DNA of 64,000 bases from Serinus canaria. Lineage: Eukaryota > Chordata > Aves > Passeriformes > Fringillidae. The stretch spans positions 34,496,977 through 34,560,976 of the forward strand of contig NC_066320.1 of the NCBI RefSeq assembly GCF_022539315.1, written 5' to 3'. The notes under the pieces were generated by a model, which worked only from the letters and a program-made list of their open reading frames with translations, did no database searches and was not told where the DNA came from. This document shows, piece by piece, positions 9,971-21,245 of the stretch. Position 1 is the stretch's first letter. Each line of letters begins with the position of its first letter. The position numbers were made by a program, and so were the translations under genes.

Positions 9971-10105
9971 TGCCCGAGGCCAGGCTGGATGGGCCCTGGA
10001 GCGCCTGACACAGTGTGACATTGGTGTCCCTGTCCATGGTAGGGTGGAATGGGGTGTGCTTTAAGGTCCCTCACAACCCAAACCAGTCTGGGCTTTTGAT
10101 TCTAT
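9962..10105 (+). mobile_element. CR1 LINE 3'-end fragment
   Basis: CCTGGCAGTGCCCGAGGCCA through TTTAAGGTCCCTCACAACCC to GATTCTATTCTG. The 5' side is the minisatellite. Confidence 0.85.
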
Positions 10106-12653
10106 TCTGTGCTATTTAACCTAAAAAAAGAAAGTTATTTTATTTTTCCTCCCAGCTGCTTGCTCTCTCAGGCATTTTAGATGTGATTTATCTCATCCAG
10201 ATTCCTTTTCCTTTCAGTTCATGGGATGCCTCTACTGACACTGCTAAAAATGGAGACAGAGATTAGAAAACACATTGGAGTCGGGTTGACTTTTGCCTGT
10301 TATTTCACACATTGTGATACAGCCAGAGAAATGTGTGTAGTACAAAATAATGATTTCCTGGCAAGAAAGACTCACAGCTGTCAGCCTGGGCTCTCTCTCT
10401 GGACATGCAGCATCCTTAACCTGCCACCCCTCTGCACTTGGGCTCCTCTCTCTGTGTAAGGGCTCACTGGGTGCTTAATACATGCTCAAAACTGAAAGTT
10501 TCTCAGGGCAGATTTCTTTACTTTGCAGTGGAATTTCTGCCTGGTTTGTGTTGGCTCTTGGCAGCTTCCTGACCCATAACCCCTTGTTCTTCACCTGCAA
10601 ATATCAGGCTGGTAGGAAATTTAGTGTTTGCAGTGGTGATTAAGAGGACAGTGGGACCAGTAGGAGGCCACAGGAAAGTGCATTTGTCACCAGGGCCCTG
10701 ATGGAGAAAATGACACCTCACTTGAACAAGGCTTTAAAGAATGTGCTGAAGGCTCATGGGTTGTCTTGACAAATACCAGTCTGGGATGTATTTGTGGAAC
10801 CGTGTGCCTGTAAATCCCTCCCTTGGTATATGCTCAGTTGTCAACACCTCCCACGTGGTGAAGTTTCACCAAGTTTCCCAGTGCACTGTCGGTTTACATG
10901 AAGAGTAAAACTTTGCTTTTTTTCCCTTAAAATGCATCTCTAAAATATTATTTTTTATTGCAGATGGCTTGAATTCAAAGTAGCATCAGCAAATGAATGT
11001 TAACAAGTGAAGGCCTTTAAATAATGATCTTTAACATTTTCCCCTACAACATGTGTTCTCAGTTTGTCACCTTCTGTGCTGCAGCTCTCCATGTATGATC
11101 AGGAACAGAGGCTTGGCTTAAATGGAAAAATAATTTCAAAAGCAAGTCCTGAAAATTTTACACATCCTGGTTGACTGGGATGTAGGATTTGAACCCATCC
11201 AACCACTCTGGGAGCACTGAACAATTTTAAGACATATAACAACATTTGTAGGAATATATTTTATGGTAAAAGCAGACAAATACTGGCCAATACCTCATCA
11301 ATCCAAACAAAATCACTCGTGGGATCCTGTCTTTATTTGCCCACAGTGGGCCAGGAGCAGGTACCTGCTTGCAGAGGAGAAGAGAGCTTCCTTCTCCCAG
11401 AGCACTGAGTGCTGGCTGCTGTAGTGGCTGAATGCTAATCCATTTCTAGCAGTCATTTCACCTGGACAGCTCATTCCTGATTGTCCTTTGCAACCACAGC
11501 CACACGTGCCATGCCCAAATAAACCCCCAGAGGTCTCAGGAGCTGAACAGAATTCTGTAAAGTGACTCTAATGGAGAGTGACATGGTGACAGATTTTTGA
11601 AAATCCCTCATTGCTGTGCAGACCCACAGCTCTTTCCAGGCACACGTGACCAGGATTTGTGATTCACTGCTGGTGTGGAATCCAGATGAGGGTTCAATGG
11701 ATTTCATCTGTGGAGCAGAGGCACTGCCTGAGGACAGACAGCTGGGAAAGGTCTGGGAGAATGTCTGGAGGACAAATGGGTTTCCCCAAACACACAGCCA
11801 GCAGCAGGGTGTGGAGTCCTGGCTGCCCTTAAATCCAGTAGGGCTCCTGGGGCTGGAGCTATTGCACCGTGCCGTGGTCACTGACCTTGACAAGGTCACG
11901 TGCCAACAGGGGCTCTTCAAAAGGTCCCTCTGAGCTGCAGAAAGTGCCTTTCCTGTCCCCTCAGCTCACGCTCCTGGCTGTGCTGTCCCTGTTGGTGGTT
12001 CCAGCTCAGCTGGCCCAGCCTGGAGGCACTGCTGCCCAGGGAGGGGCTGCAGGCTGGGCTTGGACCCCGCAGCTCTCCCTCACTCCCTGGGGTGGGACCG
12101 TGGGCTGGGCTGGCTTGGGAGGGCCCTCAAAGCTCATCCCAGTCCTGTAACCATCCAGGTTTTACCAAGGTGAGGCACAAAGGGCTGAGCTACCACGAGA
12201 TCTGACCAGGGTGTGTTAAACTGAGCTTGTTACAAGCATTGTCAGGTCAGGCAGTAGTCAGTGGCCACTGTGACTGGTTTGTTTGCTCCCAGGGCTGTTG
12301 TGCTTGTTCTCAGTGTCCCTGAGATGGTCCCTGCTGTGCTGCTGTCCCCTCTGAGTGCTGGGCTCAGGTATGTTTGTGTTGGGGTTGTGACACCTGGTTA
12401 TGGTACAATGGAATGGTTTTGAGGGAAGATGTATTTGCTTTTAGTGCAGTATAGCAAGCAACTGGAAAACAGTGGTCAAGATTTATCCATTCTATCCCAG
12501 ATAGTGCCTGCAGTGGTTAAAAGCCCTTTTCTCTCCAATCAAAATGCTTTTGGGATTTCTACTGGGGCTACTAATGACTAACAAAAACTTGCTGTACTGG
12601 TGGATCCCAACTTTCTCCTGCCTGAGCTCTTCATGTTCCCAGCTGTCACTGAA
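10106..12653. other. Intergenic, 2.5 kb
   Basis: AT-rich in 10106-11330 and mixed after. An ORF pair at 11471-11933 on opposite strands has neither splice structure nor a recognisable family. Confidence 0.6.
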
Positions 12654-12772
12654 GGGGGTGGGATGGATTTGGGGTTTGTAAGCCAGCCCTGGTGCATCCC
12701 AGAGCTGTCTCTAATGGGGGTGGGATGGATTTGGGGTTTGTAAGCCAGCCCTGGTGCAAGCCAGAGCTGTTG
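12654..12772. repeat. 62-bp direct duplication (2 copies)
   Basis: Copies start at 12654 and 12716. Both read GGGGGTGGGATGGATTTGGG then GTTTGTAAGCCAGCCCTGG, nearly identical, so recent. Confidence 0.88.
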
Positions 12773-13009
12773 GGAGCGCTGGGGAGGTTCCTGCAGGGCT
12801 GGTCCGGGGCTGGAGCAGCCCTGTCACAACGGGGGAACCCTTTATTGTCACAAAGCACAGACCCTTTACTGTCTGTGCTGCCCCTGGAAAGGCTCCCTGC
12901 ACGGTTTGGCACTCCCTCTGACTCGTGCCTGCTCTTCCCAGGCAGAGCTGGGGGCTCCTGGCTCCCCTGCCCATCACAGCCCCACGGCTCTGCCTCTGCC
13001 CCCTCACCC

Positions 13010-13315
13010 CTGGGGAAAGGGGCTCAGCCTGGGGAAAAGGGGGCTCAGGGGGGACCTTCTGCTCGGGGTCTGCTCCCAGGGAATGGGAGGAGAGGGAACA
13101 GCCAGAGAGGCTCAGGGTGGATATTGGGAAAAAATATTTCATGGAAAGGCTTGTCCAGCCCTGCCCCAGGCTGGCCAGGAGGTGTTCAAAAAGCGTGGCT
13201 GTGGCACCTGAGGACATGGCTGGTGGTGGCCTTGGCTGTGCTGGGCTGGCAGCTGAACTCGTGGGCTCAGGGGGCTTTTCCAGCCATCAGGATTCCACAG
13301 TTCTGTGATTTAGCA
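13010..13315 (+). mobile_element. CR1 LINE 3'-end fragment
   Basis: Contains CTCAGGGTGGATATTGGG, GGAGGTGTTCAAAAAGCGTG and the terminal ATTCCACAGTTCTGTGATTT. Confidence 0.88.
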
Positions 13316-14399
13316 GCACAGTCAGAGACAAATCAAAACAAGCCTTTGGAACAGAGGGTGCTCTTTGGGTTTAGTTTTCTCTCCTTTCCTGAACACACAG
13401 CTGGCTCCTGAACTGGCTCATGCAGAAATTCCAGTTCCCCATGTTGCCAGTCCCAGTCTAGGGGGACAAAACCAGCACTGCCAAACTCTGGACTGTGCTG
13501 GTTTGCAGGGCTGCAGTGGAGGGAATCCCATCAGGTTTGATTCCCTTAGGACACACTCAGGTGTAGCAGGAGTTAAAGGAGCTGCTGCTTGGCAGGGGCC
13601 CCTTGTTACCTGTCAGTCACCCAGCAGCCTGACCTGCTTCCAGCCTGAGGGACCTCTGCCAGGCAGCACTTCCTCAGCAAAGGCCTTTTTTGACTTTCTT
13701 TGGTCAGGAATTTTTTTTAAATTCCCCTCTTGCTAAAATACCAGTGTGTGTCCTAGGAGTGACACTGGTTTGGCCTGGTAAGGTTTTACAACCAGAAATC
13801 GAGTAAAAAAAGCACAGTGGAGAAGCAAGGAATGCAGCAAATAGGATATATCCTGGATGTGAAGAGGAGTGCAAAGCCAGGAATGCTTAAAGCCTCCCTA
13901 GAGTTGTGCTGCAGGAAAGAGAAGGTGGGAATGGATGCTGAGACAGGAAAAGCAGGGGCACAGGGATGGGGACAGTCACTAAGGCTGGTGTCAGAGTTAG
14001 CATCAAGAGCAGGAGCAGACAAATATAAACATGGTCTTTTCCCTCAAAGCTGTTTGTGGTGTTTTGGGAGTTTGGGGGCAGTGGCATGGCTGGTTGGCTG
14101 TAGGAGCAGTAACAGTTCTGTGAGGGGAACAAGTTGTTGGTGAACTCGGTGTTCTGCATAAACCTGTGAGACCAAAGAGAAATAAAGGCTTGCTGAAAAT
14201 ATCGTTGCTGTTGTTTAAAAATAAGCCAGTCAACAGCTGAATTTGAGAGTGAGGAGTATTTCCCAGGCAGGAATGTTTCCTTTCCTGCTTGTGTTCCGTG
14301 TCAGTCAGCACAGGGTACTGGGGAGTGGCAGTGAGCAGACGTGGCTCCAGGCAGGGATGTCTGCACAGGCAGGGGTGCACCACACATCCCTGTGGTCAT
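13316..14399. other. Intergenic unique sequence
   Basis: No feature supported. Confidence 0.6.
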
Positions 14400-14768
14400 T
14401 ATTGTTGTGGTGGTGTTGGGAGGGTCTCCAGGACAAAGTGAGAGGTGAGAATTGACTCCAAGTTATCAGAAGGTTGATTTATTATTTTATGATATTATAT
14501 TATATTAAAAGAAAATTATATACTAAGACTGTGCTAAAGGAAGAGAAAGGAGCCATCAGAAGGCTCGATAAGAATGATAATAAAAACTCGTGACAGACTC
14601 AGAGAACCCAACACAGCTGGCTGGGATTGGTCATTAATTAAAAACAATTCACATGCTGGGTAAACAATTCTTCAAATCACATTCTAGAGCACCAAAACAT
14701 GGAGAAGCTGAAGCTTTCCGGGAGAAGAAATCCAGGCAATTGATTGTTCAGAAAATATGACAGTGACA
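14400..14768 (-). mobile_element. Endogenous retrovirus LTR fragment, passerine-type
   Basis: Read on the minus strand it starts TGTCACTGTCATATTTTCTG and passes through GAATTGTTTACCCAGCATG. It then has a CACGAGTTTTTATTATC segment and an AT-rich region before AATAAATC and CAACCTTCTGATAAC. This order is shared with the second LTR at 41876-42267. No internal retroviral genes are present, so it is a solo LTR or fragment. The left border is uncertain and I could not confirm a target-site duplication. Confidence 0.6.
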
Positions 14769-15363
14769 CGTCCCCAAAGTGGGAGTGAAGGGCAGGCAGC
14801 AATGACCCAAGGGCTTGTTAAAACAGCTGCAGCTTTGGGATGGAGTTTGGAGGTGCTGTTGTACCCCAGCACTCAGGGGCTCTGGGTGGTTCAATCCCTG
14901 ATGAGCCCTGGCTGTGACCAGGGAGCTGCAGCTTTCCTGAGGGGTGCTGTACTTGTGCCTTCAGGAGCGTTATTTCATGGCTGTTTATTTCATATTAATG
15001 CACTCATCTATTTGAAGTAACATGAGTGCCAGCTTAGGGCCTTCCACTTTCCCTGGAGTTCTGAATTCCAGGCTGGCTTGACTCACATAGGGTAAAATTT
15101 TCTGAGATGTTTTTCCATGTTCTTTATCACCCAGATCAGTTTTGTTCCATCTAAACAGAGGCTATCAGCCATGCAGACCTGGCAGGAGTCATTTCTGACA
15201 CCAGCTGTTGTTTCATTGCTGTTGTGTTCTCAGGCTCAAGCCCAGTGCTGGGTCTGCCTTGTGTCCTGCCCACTGCTGACAGTAAAGTGCACTGAACATC
15301 AGAAATGTGAAGTGGAAACCTCTCTGGGCAAGCTTTCCCCTGGGGATCAGAGCCCTGTGTCAG
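14769..15363. other. Intergenic unique sequence
   Basis: No feature supported. Confidence 0.6.
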
Positions 15364-16125
15364 TGCTCTGCAGCCCCCCAGCACAGGTCCCTGACTGTCC
15401 CCATGCCCTGGTGCAGGCAGTGCTGAGCACAGGAGGCCAGCCTGCTCTCAGCCCAGGTCCTGAGTGTCCCCATGTCCCCCTGTCCTGGTGCAGGGAGTGC
15501 TGAGCACAGGAGGCCAGCCTGCTCTCAGCCCAGGTCCTGACTGTCCCCATGCCCTGGTGCAGGGAGTGCTGGGCACAGGAGGCCAGCCTGCTCTCAGCCC
15601 AGGTCCCTGAGTGTCCCCATGTCCCCATGCCATCATTCAGGCAGTGCTGAGCACAGGAGGCCAGCCTGCTCTCAGCCCAGGTCCTGAGTGTCCCCATGTC
15701 CCCCTGTCCTGGTGCAGGGAGTGCTGAGCACAGGAGGCCAGCCTGCTCTCAGCCCAGGTCCTGAGTGTCCCCATGTCCCCCTGTCCTGGTGCAGGGAGTG
15801 CTGAGCACAGGAGGCCAGCCTGCTCTCAGCCCAGGTCCTGAGTGTCCCCATGTCCCCATGCCATCATTCAGGCAGTGCTGAGCACAGGAGGCCAGCCTGC
15901 TCTCAGCCCAGGTCCTGAGTGTCCCCATGTCCCCCTGTCCTGGTGCAGGCAGTGCTGAGCACAGGAGGCCAGCCTGCTCTCAGCCCAGGTCCTGACTGTC
16001 CCCATGTCCTGGTGCAGGGAGTGCTGGGCACAGGAGGCCAGCCTGCTCTCAGCCCAGGTCCCTGAGTGTCCCCATGCCCTGGTGCAGGCAGTGCTGGGCA
16101 TGGGCAGCCAGCCTGCTCTCAGAAA
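15364..16125. repeat. About 77-bp minisatellite, about 10 copies
   Basis: Theme CCCAGGTCCTGAGTGTCCCC, CCTGTCCTGGTGCAGGGAGT, then GAGCACAGGAGGCCAGCCTG. Variant units replace the middle with CCATGCCATCATTCAGGCAG or drop about 16 bp. Unit variants recur in an ordered way. Confidence 0.93.
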
Positions 16126-16479
16126 TGTGGCGCTGTCTCCATTGCTCTCTCCTCGTGAGCAGGGCGCTGGGAGGGCGCTCAGAGAGAAAAGCTCTGTGTG
16201 AAATATCACGTTTGGCAGCCTTGCAGCATCTCTTCAGAAAATCTCATTTGCATCCTGAAATATTGTAATATTCTTGCTGGGATATAGGATTTGTTGTGGT
16301 TTTTTTAAAAAAATTGCAACACATCTACTTTGAAGATGAAGCATAAAAATTATTTTTAGCACTTGATGCTAAGTCATCAGAGATGATAAAGGAGAAAGAG
16401 CAACATTTATAGCTCCCTTCTCTTTGGCAACAGCAGAAAAACCCATCCTCCTTCCTGGCTGAGTAAGGAGCTTTCCTCA
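16126..16479. other. Intergenic, AT-rich
   Basis: No feature supported. Confidence 0.6.
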
Positions 16480-16845
16480 AAGTTGACCCCAAATCCCACC
16501 CAGTGCCACCCCTGCCATGGCAGGGACACCTTCCCCTGTCCCAGGTGCTCCCAGCCCCAGTGTCCAGCCTGGCCTTGGGCACTGCCAGGGATCCAGGGGC
16601 AGCCCCAGCTGCTCTGGGCACCCTGTGCCAGGGCTGCTCACCCTGCCAGGGAACAATTCCTAATTCCCAATATCCCATCCATCCCTGCCCTCTGGCACTG
16701 GGAGCCATTCCCTGGGTCCTGTCCCTCCATCCCTGTCCCCAGTCCCTCTCCAGCTCTCCTGGAGCCCCTTCAGGCCCTGGCAGGGCTCTGAGCTCTCCCT
16801 GGAGCTGCTCCTCTGCAGGTGAGCCCCCCCAGGTGTCCCAGGCTG
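16480..16845 (-). mobile_element. CR1 LINE 3'-end fragment
   Basis: Inverted copy of the same stretch as 7298-7678, beginning at CCCAAATCCCACCCAGTGCC; the terminal octamer repeats are missing. Confidence 0.9.
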
Positions 16846-17061
16846 CCTCCAGAGGGGCTCCAGTTGCAAAATAGGGCTTTAAAATTCTTGATTTTAATTA
16901 AACATAAGTGCTTCTAAAAATTCAAATGCCATTCTAAAACACTTCATTTCATTTTTGACGGCATCTCAATTTCTCATCTTAATGTTTTGACTAAAATGAT
17001 TGAGAACTAAATCTATCACCAAAAAATGCTCCAGGCAGCAGAGTTCACCCCAGCAGCTGTG

Positions 17062-17205
17062 TGGGGTTGTGGGGTCCCCATCCCTGGAGGTGTCCCAGGA
17101 ACTCCTGGAGGTGACACTCAGCTCTGGGCTGGGGACAAGGTGGGACTCCAGGGCTGGGAGGGCCTTTCCAGGCTAAACAGTCCTGTGATCCTGTGTGTCA
17201 GCCAG
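17062..17205 (+). mobile_element. CR1 LINE 3'-end fragment
   Basis: CCCATCCCTGGAGGTGTCCC through GGCTGGGGACAAGGTGGGA to CAGTCCTGTGATCCTGTG. Confidence 0.85.
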
Positions 17206-17318
17206 TGCCTTGTGCCTGCAGCCTGTGGGGCTCCCTGGAAAGCTCAGTCCCTGCTCTGCAGCAGTCATTGCCCTTGTTTAACAGGAAGGGAAGAGGCAGA
17301 AGAGCAGCGGGTTTGGCT

Positions 17319-17328
17319 CCATGGCAAC
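17319..17328. promoter_or_regulatory. RFX X-box-like half site CCATGGCAAC
   Basis: GGCTCCATGGCAAC matches the RFX consensus GTNNCCATGGNAAC with one mismatch, in a locally CpG-containing patch. A motif match only. Confidence 0.25.
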
Positions 17329-17513
17329 GGCGGCTCCAGCCATGCCTGGGGAAGGGCTCCTGAGCAGGGGCTTGTTTGCAAAAGCTGCTAGGCACAAGCC
17401 CCTTGCCAGCAGAGAAAGCCTGTTTTCCTCATTCAGTGAGGAGAGGGATGTGTCACTGTGCAGGGCCAGGCAGGGCTCTGGGATCCCCTGGGGGCTGCTG
17501 GGGACAGGCCTTG

Positions 17514-17713
17514 CCTGCACTCAAGGGGAGCAGGGCACGACAGGAAAAGTGGGCACTGGAAGCCCCTGTTCAGCTCCAAACAGGGCATTTCACTCCATCC
17601 CCTCTGGTTTGTATCCTGCACTCAAGGGGAGCAGGGCAGGACAGACTGGGCACTGGAAGCCCCTGTTCAGCTCCAAACAGGGCATTTCACTTCCATCCTC
17701 TCTGGTTTGTTTC
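17514..17713. repeat. About 100-bp direct duplication (2 copies)
   Basis: Copies start at 17514 and 17615, each CCTGCACTCAAGGGGAGCAG through CTGTTCAGCTCCAAACAGGG to TCTCTGGTTTGT or close variant. Confidence 0.9.
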
Positions 17714-17744
17714 CTACTCTGCTGGAGGGTTCCCAGCCCATAGC

Positions 17745-17872
17745 ACGGGTTGGAAGTGTCCAAGGCCAGGTTGGACATTCTGCCTGGGATGGTGGAAGGT
17801 GTCCCTGCCATGGTGGGGTGGAGTGAGAGGAGCTTTGAGTTCCTTTTCAGCCCTAACCAACCTGGGATTTTA
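17745..17872 (+). mobile_element. CR1 LINE 3'-end fragment
   Basis: GTCCAAGGCCAGGTTGGACA, GGTGTCCCTGCCATGGTGGG and the terminal CCCTAACCAACCTGGGATTT. Confidence 0.82.
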
Positions 17873-19371
17873 AGGTTATAACAAATACAAGGGTCAGACT
17901 GCTGAAAGAAATGGCTGAGTTGGAGATGGAGAGGTGCCAGCCTTTCTGGGGTCTGCCTCCCCCTCCCAGAGGCGTTGCTGGTGTGTAATTAGGGGCAGTG
18001 TCCCCCTCCCAGGTGCTGGTGTGTCTGGGGCAGTAATTACAGGTGTGTAATTAGGGACAGTCTGCTGGATTCTGGCCTGGGGGGTCGGGGCTGGTGCCCC
18101 CTTCCCTTTGAAGCCAGGCCAGTGCACAGAGCTGCTGTGAGCAGTAGCTCAGGCAGCAGGAGCACAGCCAGCCCTGCTCTCCTGGGGTTTGCAGACTCTT
18201 TTAAATTGGGATGCTCTTGTGCTTCAGGCTAATATTGATTTTTTTTTCTTTTCTGGTTTTATTATTTTTTTATTGAAGTATTCACCTCTTGTCTCCTGCA
18301 TGACATGAAAATTTCATTCTTCTGCTTTCTTACTTGTTCACACATTGAATCCATTCTAAAACTCTCAGCTGCACCTTGTATTTCTCTTTTTAAAGAAGAT
18401 GCTGTTCATTGGTTCACAACTGAAACTGTACCTGATGGTCACTAATATTTTAGTGGTTTGAACAGATTTATGTCTGCAGAGATGTCAGAGTTCTCTGTGT
18501 GTCTCTTCTATATGTCTGTCTTCTGTATCTCTTCTGCACCAACTCTTGGCTGCTGCTGGAGCACCCTGTATCCCAAACCCTGGTGGTCAGAAGCTTTGTA
18601 ACCTTGAGGACTTTGGTAAATCCATGGAAGTTTGCAGGATGTGTTTGGAATTCGGTGGTGCCAGCACAGGAAGGAAAACAAGACAGTCCTTTTATGTGAA
18701 TGACATCTGCATTCTTGCTTCTAATTAAAAACTCGAAGGGAAAAGCTTTCTGTAATTAAAGGGCATGTTTGCTAATTTGTCACAGGCTGGACTCTGGAGC
18801 AGTTCTGGTTGGAATTGGATCATTCTGGAAGTAACTTCCAGTTTTCCCTCTCCACAAGAGCAGGCTGAGCATTTCTCTGGTCACAAATGCCAAGGGCAGG
18901 GCTGAGCAGGGGCAGGACAGTGTCCGTGTGTCTGACCCGGGCTGCTGTGCCTGCAGCCATGGCCCCCCTGCAGACCCCTGCCCAGGTGTGGGGTGGTGCC
19001 AGAGCTGGGGATGCCTTGGCAGGGGCTGGGGGTTTATGGGCTGGGCCAGCTGCTGCTGCTGAGCTGCTGGAGCTCAGGGCTGTGCCAGTGGCAGCCACAA
19101 TCACCCAGCTGGGTCGTGCCCAGCTCCTGCCCACCCAGGCAGGCTCAGCCTGGGGCAGATGGGCATCTCAGCCCTCCCCAGCTCCCCTGAGACCCCGCTC
19201 AGGGACCCCCTGGGCTGTCCCTCCCTGCTGTGGGCAGTGCAGAGCCCCGGGATGTGGTGGGCTCTGGCCCATGGCTCAGAGCTGTGGTTGGGGTGAGGAG
19301 ATCTTGCTCTGCCTGGTCCCATCCAGGGGGATCCTGCAGCCTGTGCAAGGCTAGAGGGATCCTCCGAGAGC
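17873..19371. other. Intergenic, 1.5 kb
   Basis: Contains a diverged two-copy repeat around TGGTGTGTAATTAGGGGCAG (about 17972-18058) and a T-rich patch near 18240. No gene is supported. Confidence 0.55.
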
Positions 19372-19462
19372 CAGCCTCACTCGTGGGGCACTTGCCAACC
19401 TCACTCGTGGGGCACTTGGCATCCCTGCCAACCTCACTCATGGGGCACCTGGCATCCCTGCC
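19372..19462. repeat. Short tandem repeat, CCTCACTCGTGGGGCACTTG theme
   Basis: Three copies of 24-36 bp, with CATCCCTGCCAA spacers in the longer copies. Confidence 0.85.
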
Positions 19463-19506
19463 AGCCTGCCAGGTCTCCCCGGGCAGGGCTCCTGGGGCAG
19501 GGCCTC

Positions 19507-19738
19507 CCATTCCCATTGTTGTTCCCATCCCCATCCCCATTCCCATCCCCTTTCCCATTCCTGTTCCCATCCCCTTTCCCGTCCCCTTTCCCGTTCCCAT
19601 CCCTGTTCCCATCCCCGTTCCTGCTCCCGTTTCCGTTCCCATTGTATTTCCCATCTCCATTCCCGTTCCCATCCCCATTCCCGTTCCCGTTCCCATTCCC
19701 ATTGTCATTCCCATCCCAATCCCCGTTCCCGTTCCAGC
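19507..19738. repeat. Hexanucleotide satellite (CCCATT/CCCGTT/CCCATC)n
   Basis: About 38 units of a strict 6-bp register in which only the last three bases vary (ATT, ATC, GTT, TTT). The 6-bp period keeps open frames on both strands, explaining the Pro/Ile and Gly/Asn ORFs there. Confidence 0.93.
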
Positions 19739-19779
19739 CCAGCATGGTCCCCGCAGCTCCCGGCTGTGCTCCCAGGCTG

Positions 19780-20700
19780 GCTGTGAGACGTCGCCTATGC
19801 TTTTCCCTCCGGCGCAGGTGGAGGCTGGCAGTCTCTCCCTGCTCGCTCGGCCCCGGTTCCCATGCAGGCTTTGCATTTGATTTTTTTCCCCCAAGAAACC
19901 GTTTCCTGTTGTCGTAACGTAGCCAGATGGGGAGGGTTCAGTGGAAATACCTCGGGAGAGGCTGGCAGAGCAGCGGATCCAGGAAGCAGATCCTCCCCGT
20001 AATATTGGCACGGTTTGGTAAGTTCCATCTGAAAAATAAAAAGCTGCTCCTTTGCTGAGTCACAGCCCCTCGGAGCTGGAGCCGTGACAAGCCGGAGCCG
20101 CCGCTGCTGGAGTTGGGCTGAGGTGAGCGGAGGGCTCCGGGATCCCGCCGGGAGCTTTTCTCGCCTGAAATGATGTTTTACCCCTCAGGAAAGGGCTGTA
20201 AGTGGAACGCCGTCCGTGGGAACGTGCAGCGGCCCTGACGGCCCGCAGGGTGGGGGTGGCATGGCTGTGCCGAGGCAGATGCCGGGCACATCCCGGTCAC
20301 TTCCCGGCCACATCCCGGGCACATCCCGGGCACATCCCGGGCAGCCCCGGCCGGGGCATGGAGCGGCTGCGGACGCTGCCAGCGGCTCGGGATGCGTATC
20401 CCGGGCAGGACCGAGCCCTGCCCCGGGCTGGCAGCTCCCGGAGGGGCCGGAGAGCCGTGCCCGGTGCCAAGGGCAGCTCTGCCGTGCCGGGGCCGGTGTC
20501 GGGGCCGGTGCCGGGGCAGGCGGAGCTCCTCCCGCAGCAGCGCCGGTACCGAGGCTGTGCCGGAGCCGCTCTCCCGTTCCGGGCTGTCCTCGCCGGACAA
20601 ACCCCTGTGCGGCCACGGCCCGGGGCTGCTCCAGCCCTGGCACCGGGGGCTGTCTGCTGCGGGCTCACAGCTCCGTCCGTGCCCCCGTGCCCGGCCCCGG
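19780..20700 (+). promoter_or_regulatory. JAKMIP3: CpG island: candidate JAKMIP3 promoter and untranslated first exon
   Basis: A CpG-dense island in an otherwise CpG-poor interval, about 11 kb upstream of the JAKMIP3 start codon. It contains two consensus plus-strand donors, TTG|GTAAGT (GT at 20018) and TGAG|GTGAGC (GT at 20123), and a MARE/AP-1 site. JAKMIP3's ATG exon begins at a good acceptor (31190), so an upstream non-coding exon is expected and this is the best place for it. No transcript evidence is available. Confidence 0.45.
20053..20062. promoter_or_regulatory. MARE/AP-1 site TGCTGAGTCA
   Basis: A perfect TGAGTCA with the TGC half-extension bound by MAF/NRF-type factors, 60 bp upstream of the second candidate donor. 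Confidence 0.4.
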
Positions 20701-20702
20701 GA

Positions 20703-21245
20703 CTGCCGATGCCCGGTGCCGGGCTGCAGGTGCACGGTCCGGGGTGCAGGTGCACGGTCCGGGGTGCAGGTGCACGGTCCCGGGGTGCAGGTGCACGGTC
20801 CCGGGGGTGCCGATGCCCAGTCCCGGTGTGCAGGTGCACGGTCCCGGGTGTAGGTGCACGGTCCGGGGGTGCCGATGCCCGGTCCCGGGGGTGCCGATGC
20901 CCGGTCCCGGGGTGCAGGTGCACGGTCCGGGGTGCAGGTGCACGGTCCCGGGGGTGCCGATGCCCGGTCCCGGTGTGCAGGTGCACGGTCCCGGGGGTGC
21001 ACGGTCCGTGGTGCAGGTGCACGGTCCCGGGGGTGCCGATGCCCAGTCCCGGTGTGCAGGTGCACGGTCCCGGGGGTGCACGGTCCGGGGTGCAGGTGCA
21101 CGGTCCCGGGGTGCAGGTGCACGGTCCGGGGTGCAGGTGCAGATGCCCGGTACCCGGGGTGTAGGTGCACGGTCCGGGGTGCAGGTGCACGGTCCCGGGG
21201 TGCAGGTGCACGGTCCGGGGTGCAGGTGCACGGTACCAGGGCTGC
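20703..21245. repeat. CpG-rich minisatellite, GGTGCAGGTGCACGGTCC core
   Basis: About 25 units of 15-30 bp alternate GGTGCAGGTGCACGGTCCGG with GGGGTGCCGATGCCCGGTCC. Each unit has 1-3 CpGs, so the array extends the CpG island. Open frames of 300-480 codons on both strands here are repeat artefacts. Confidence 0.92.

Noticed and set aside
11471..11933. Overlapping opposite-strand open frames with mixed composition
   Set aside because: Third-position composition is not coding-like, no convincing splice sites, and no recognised domain; possibly an old unrecognised repeat.
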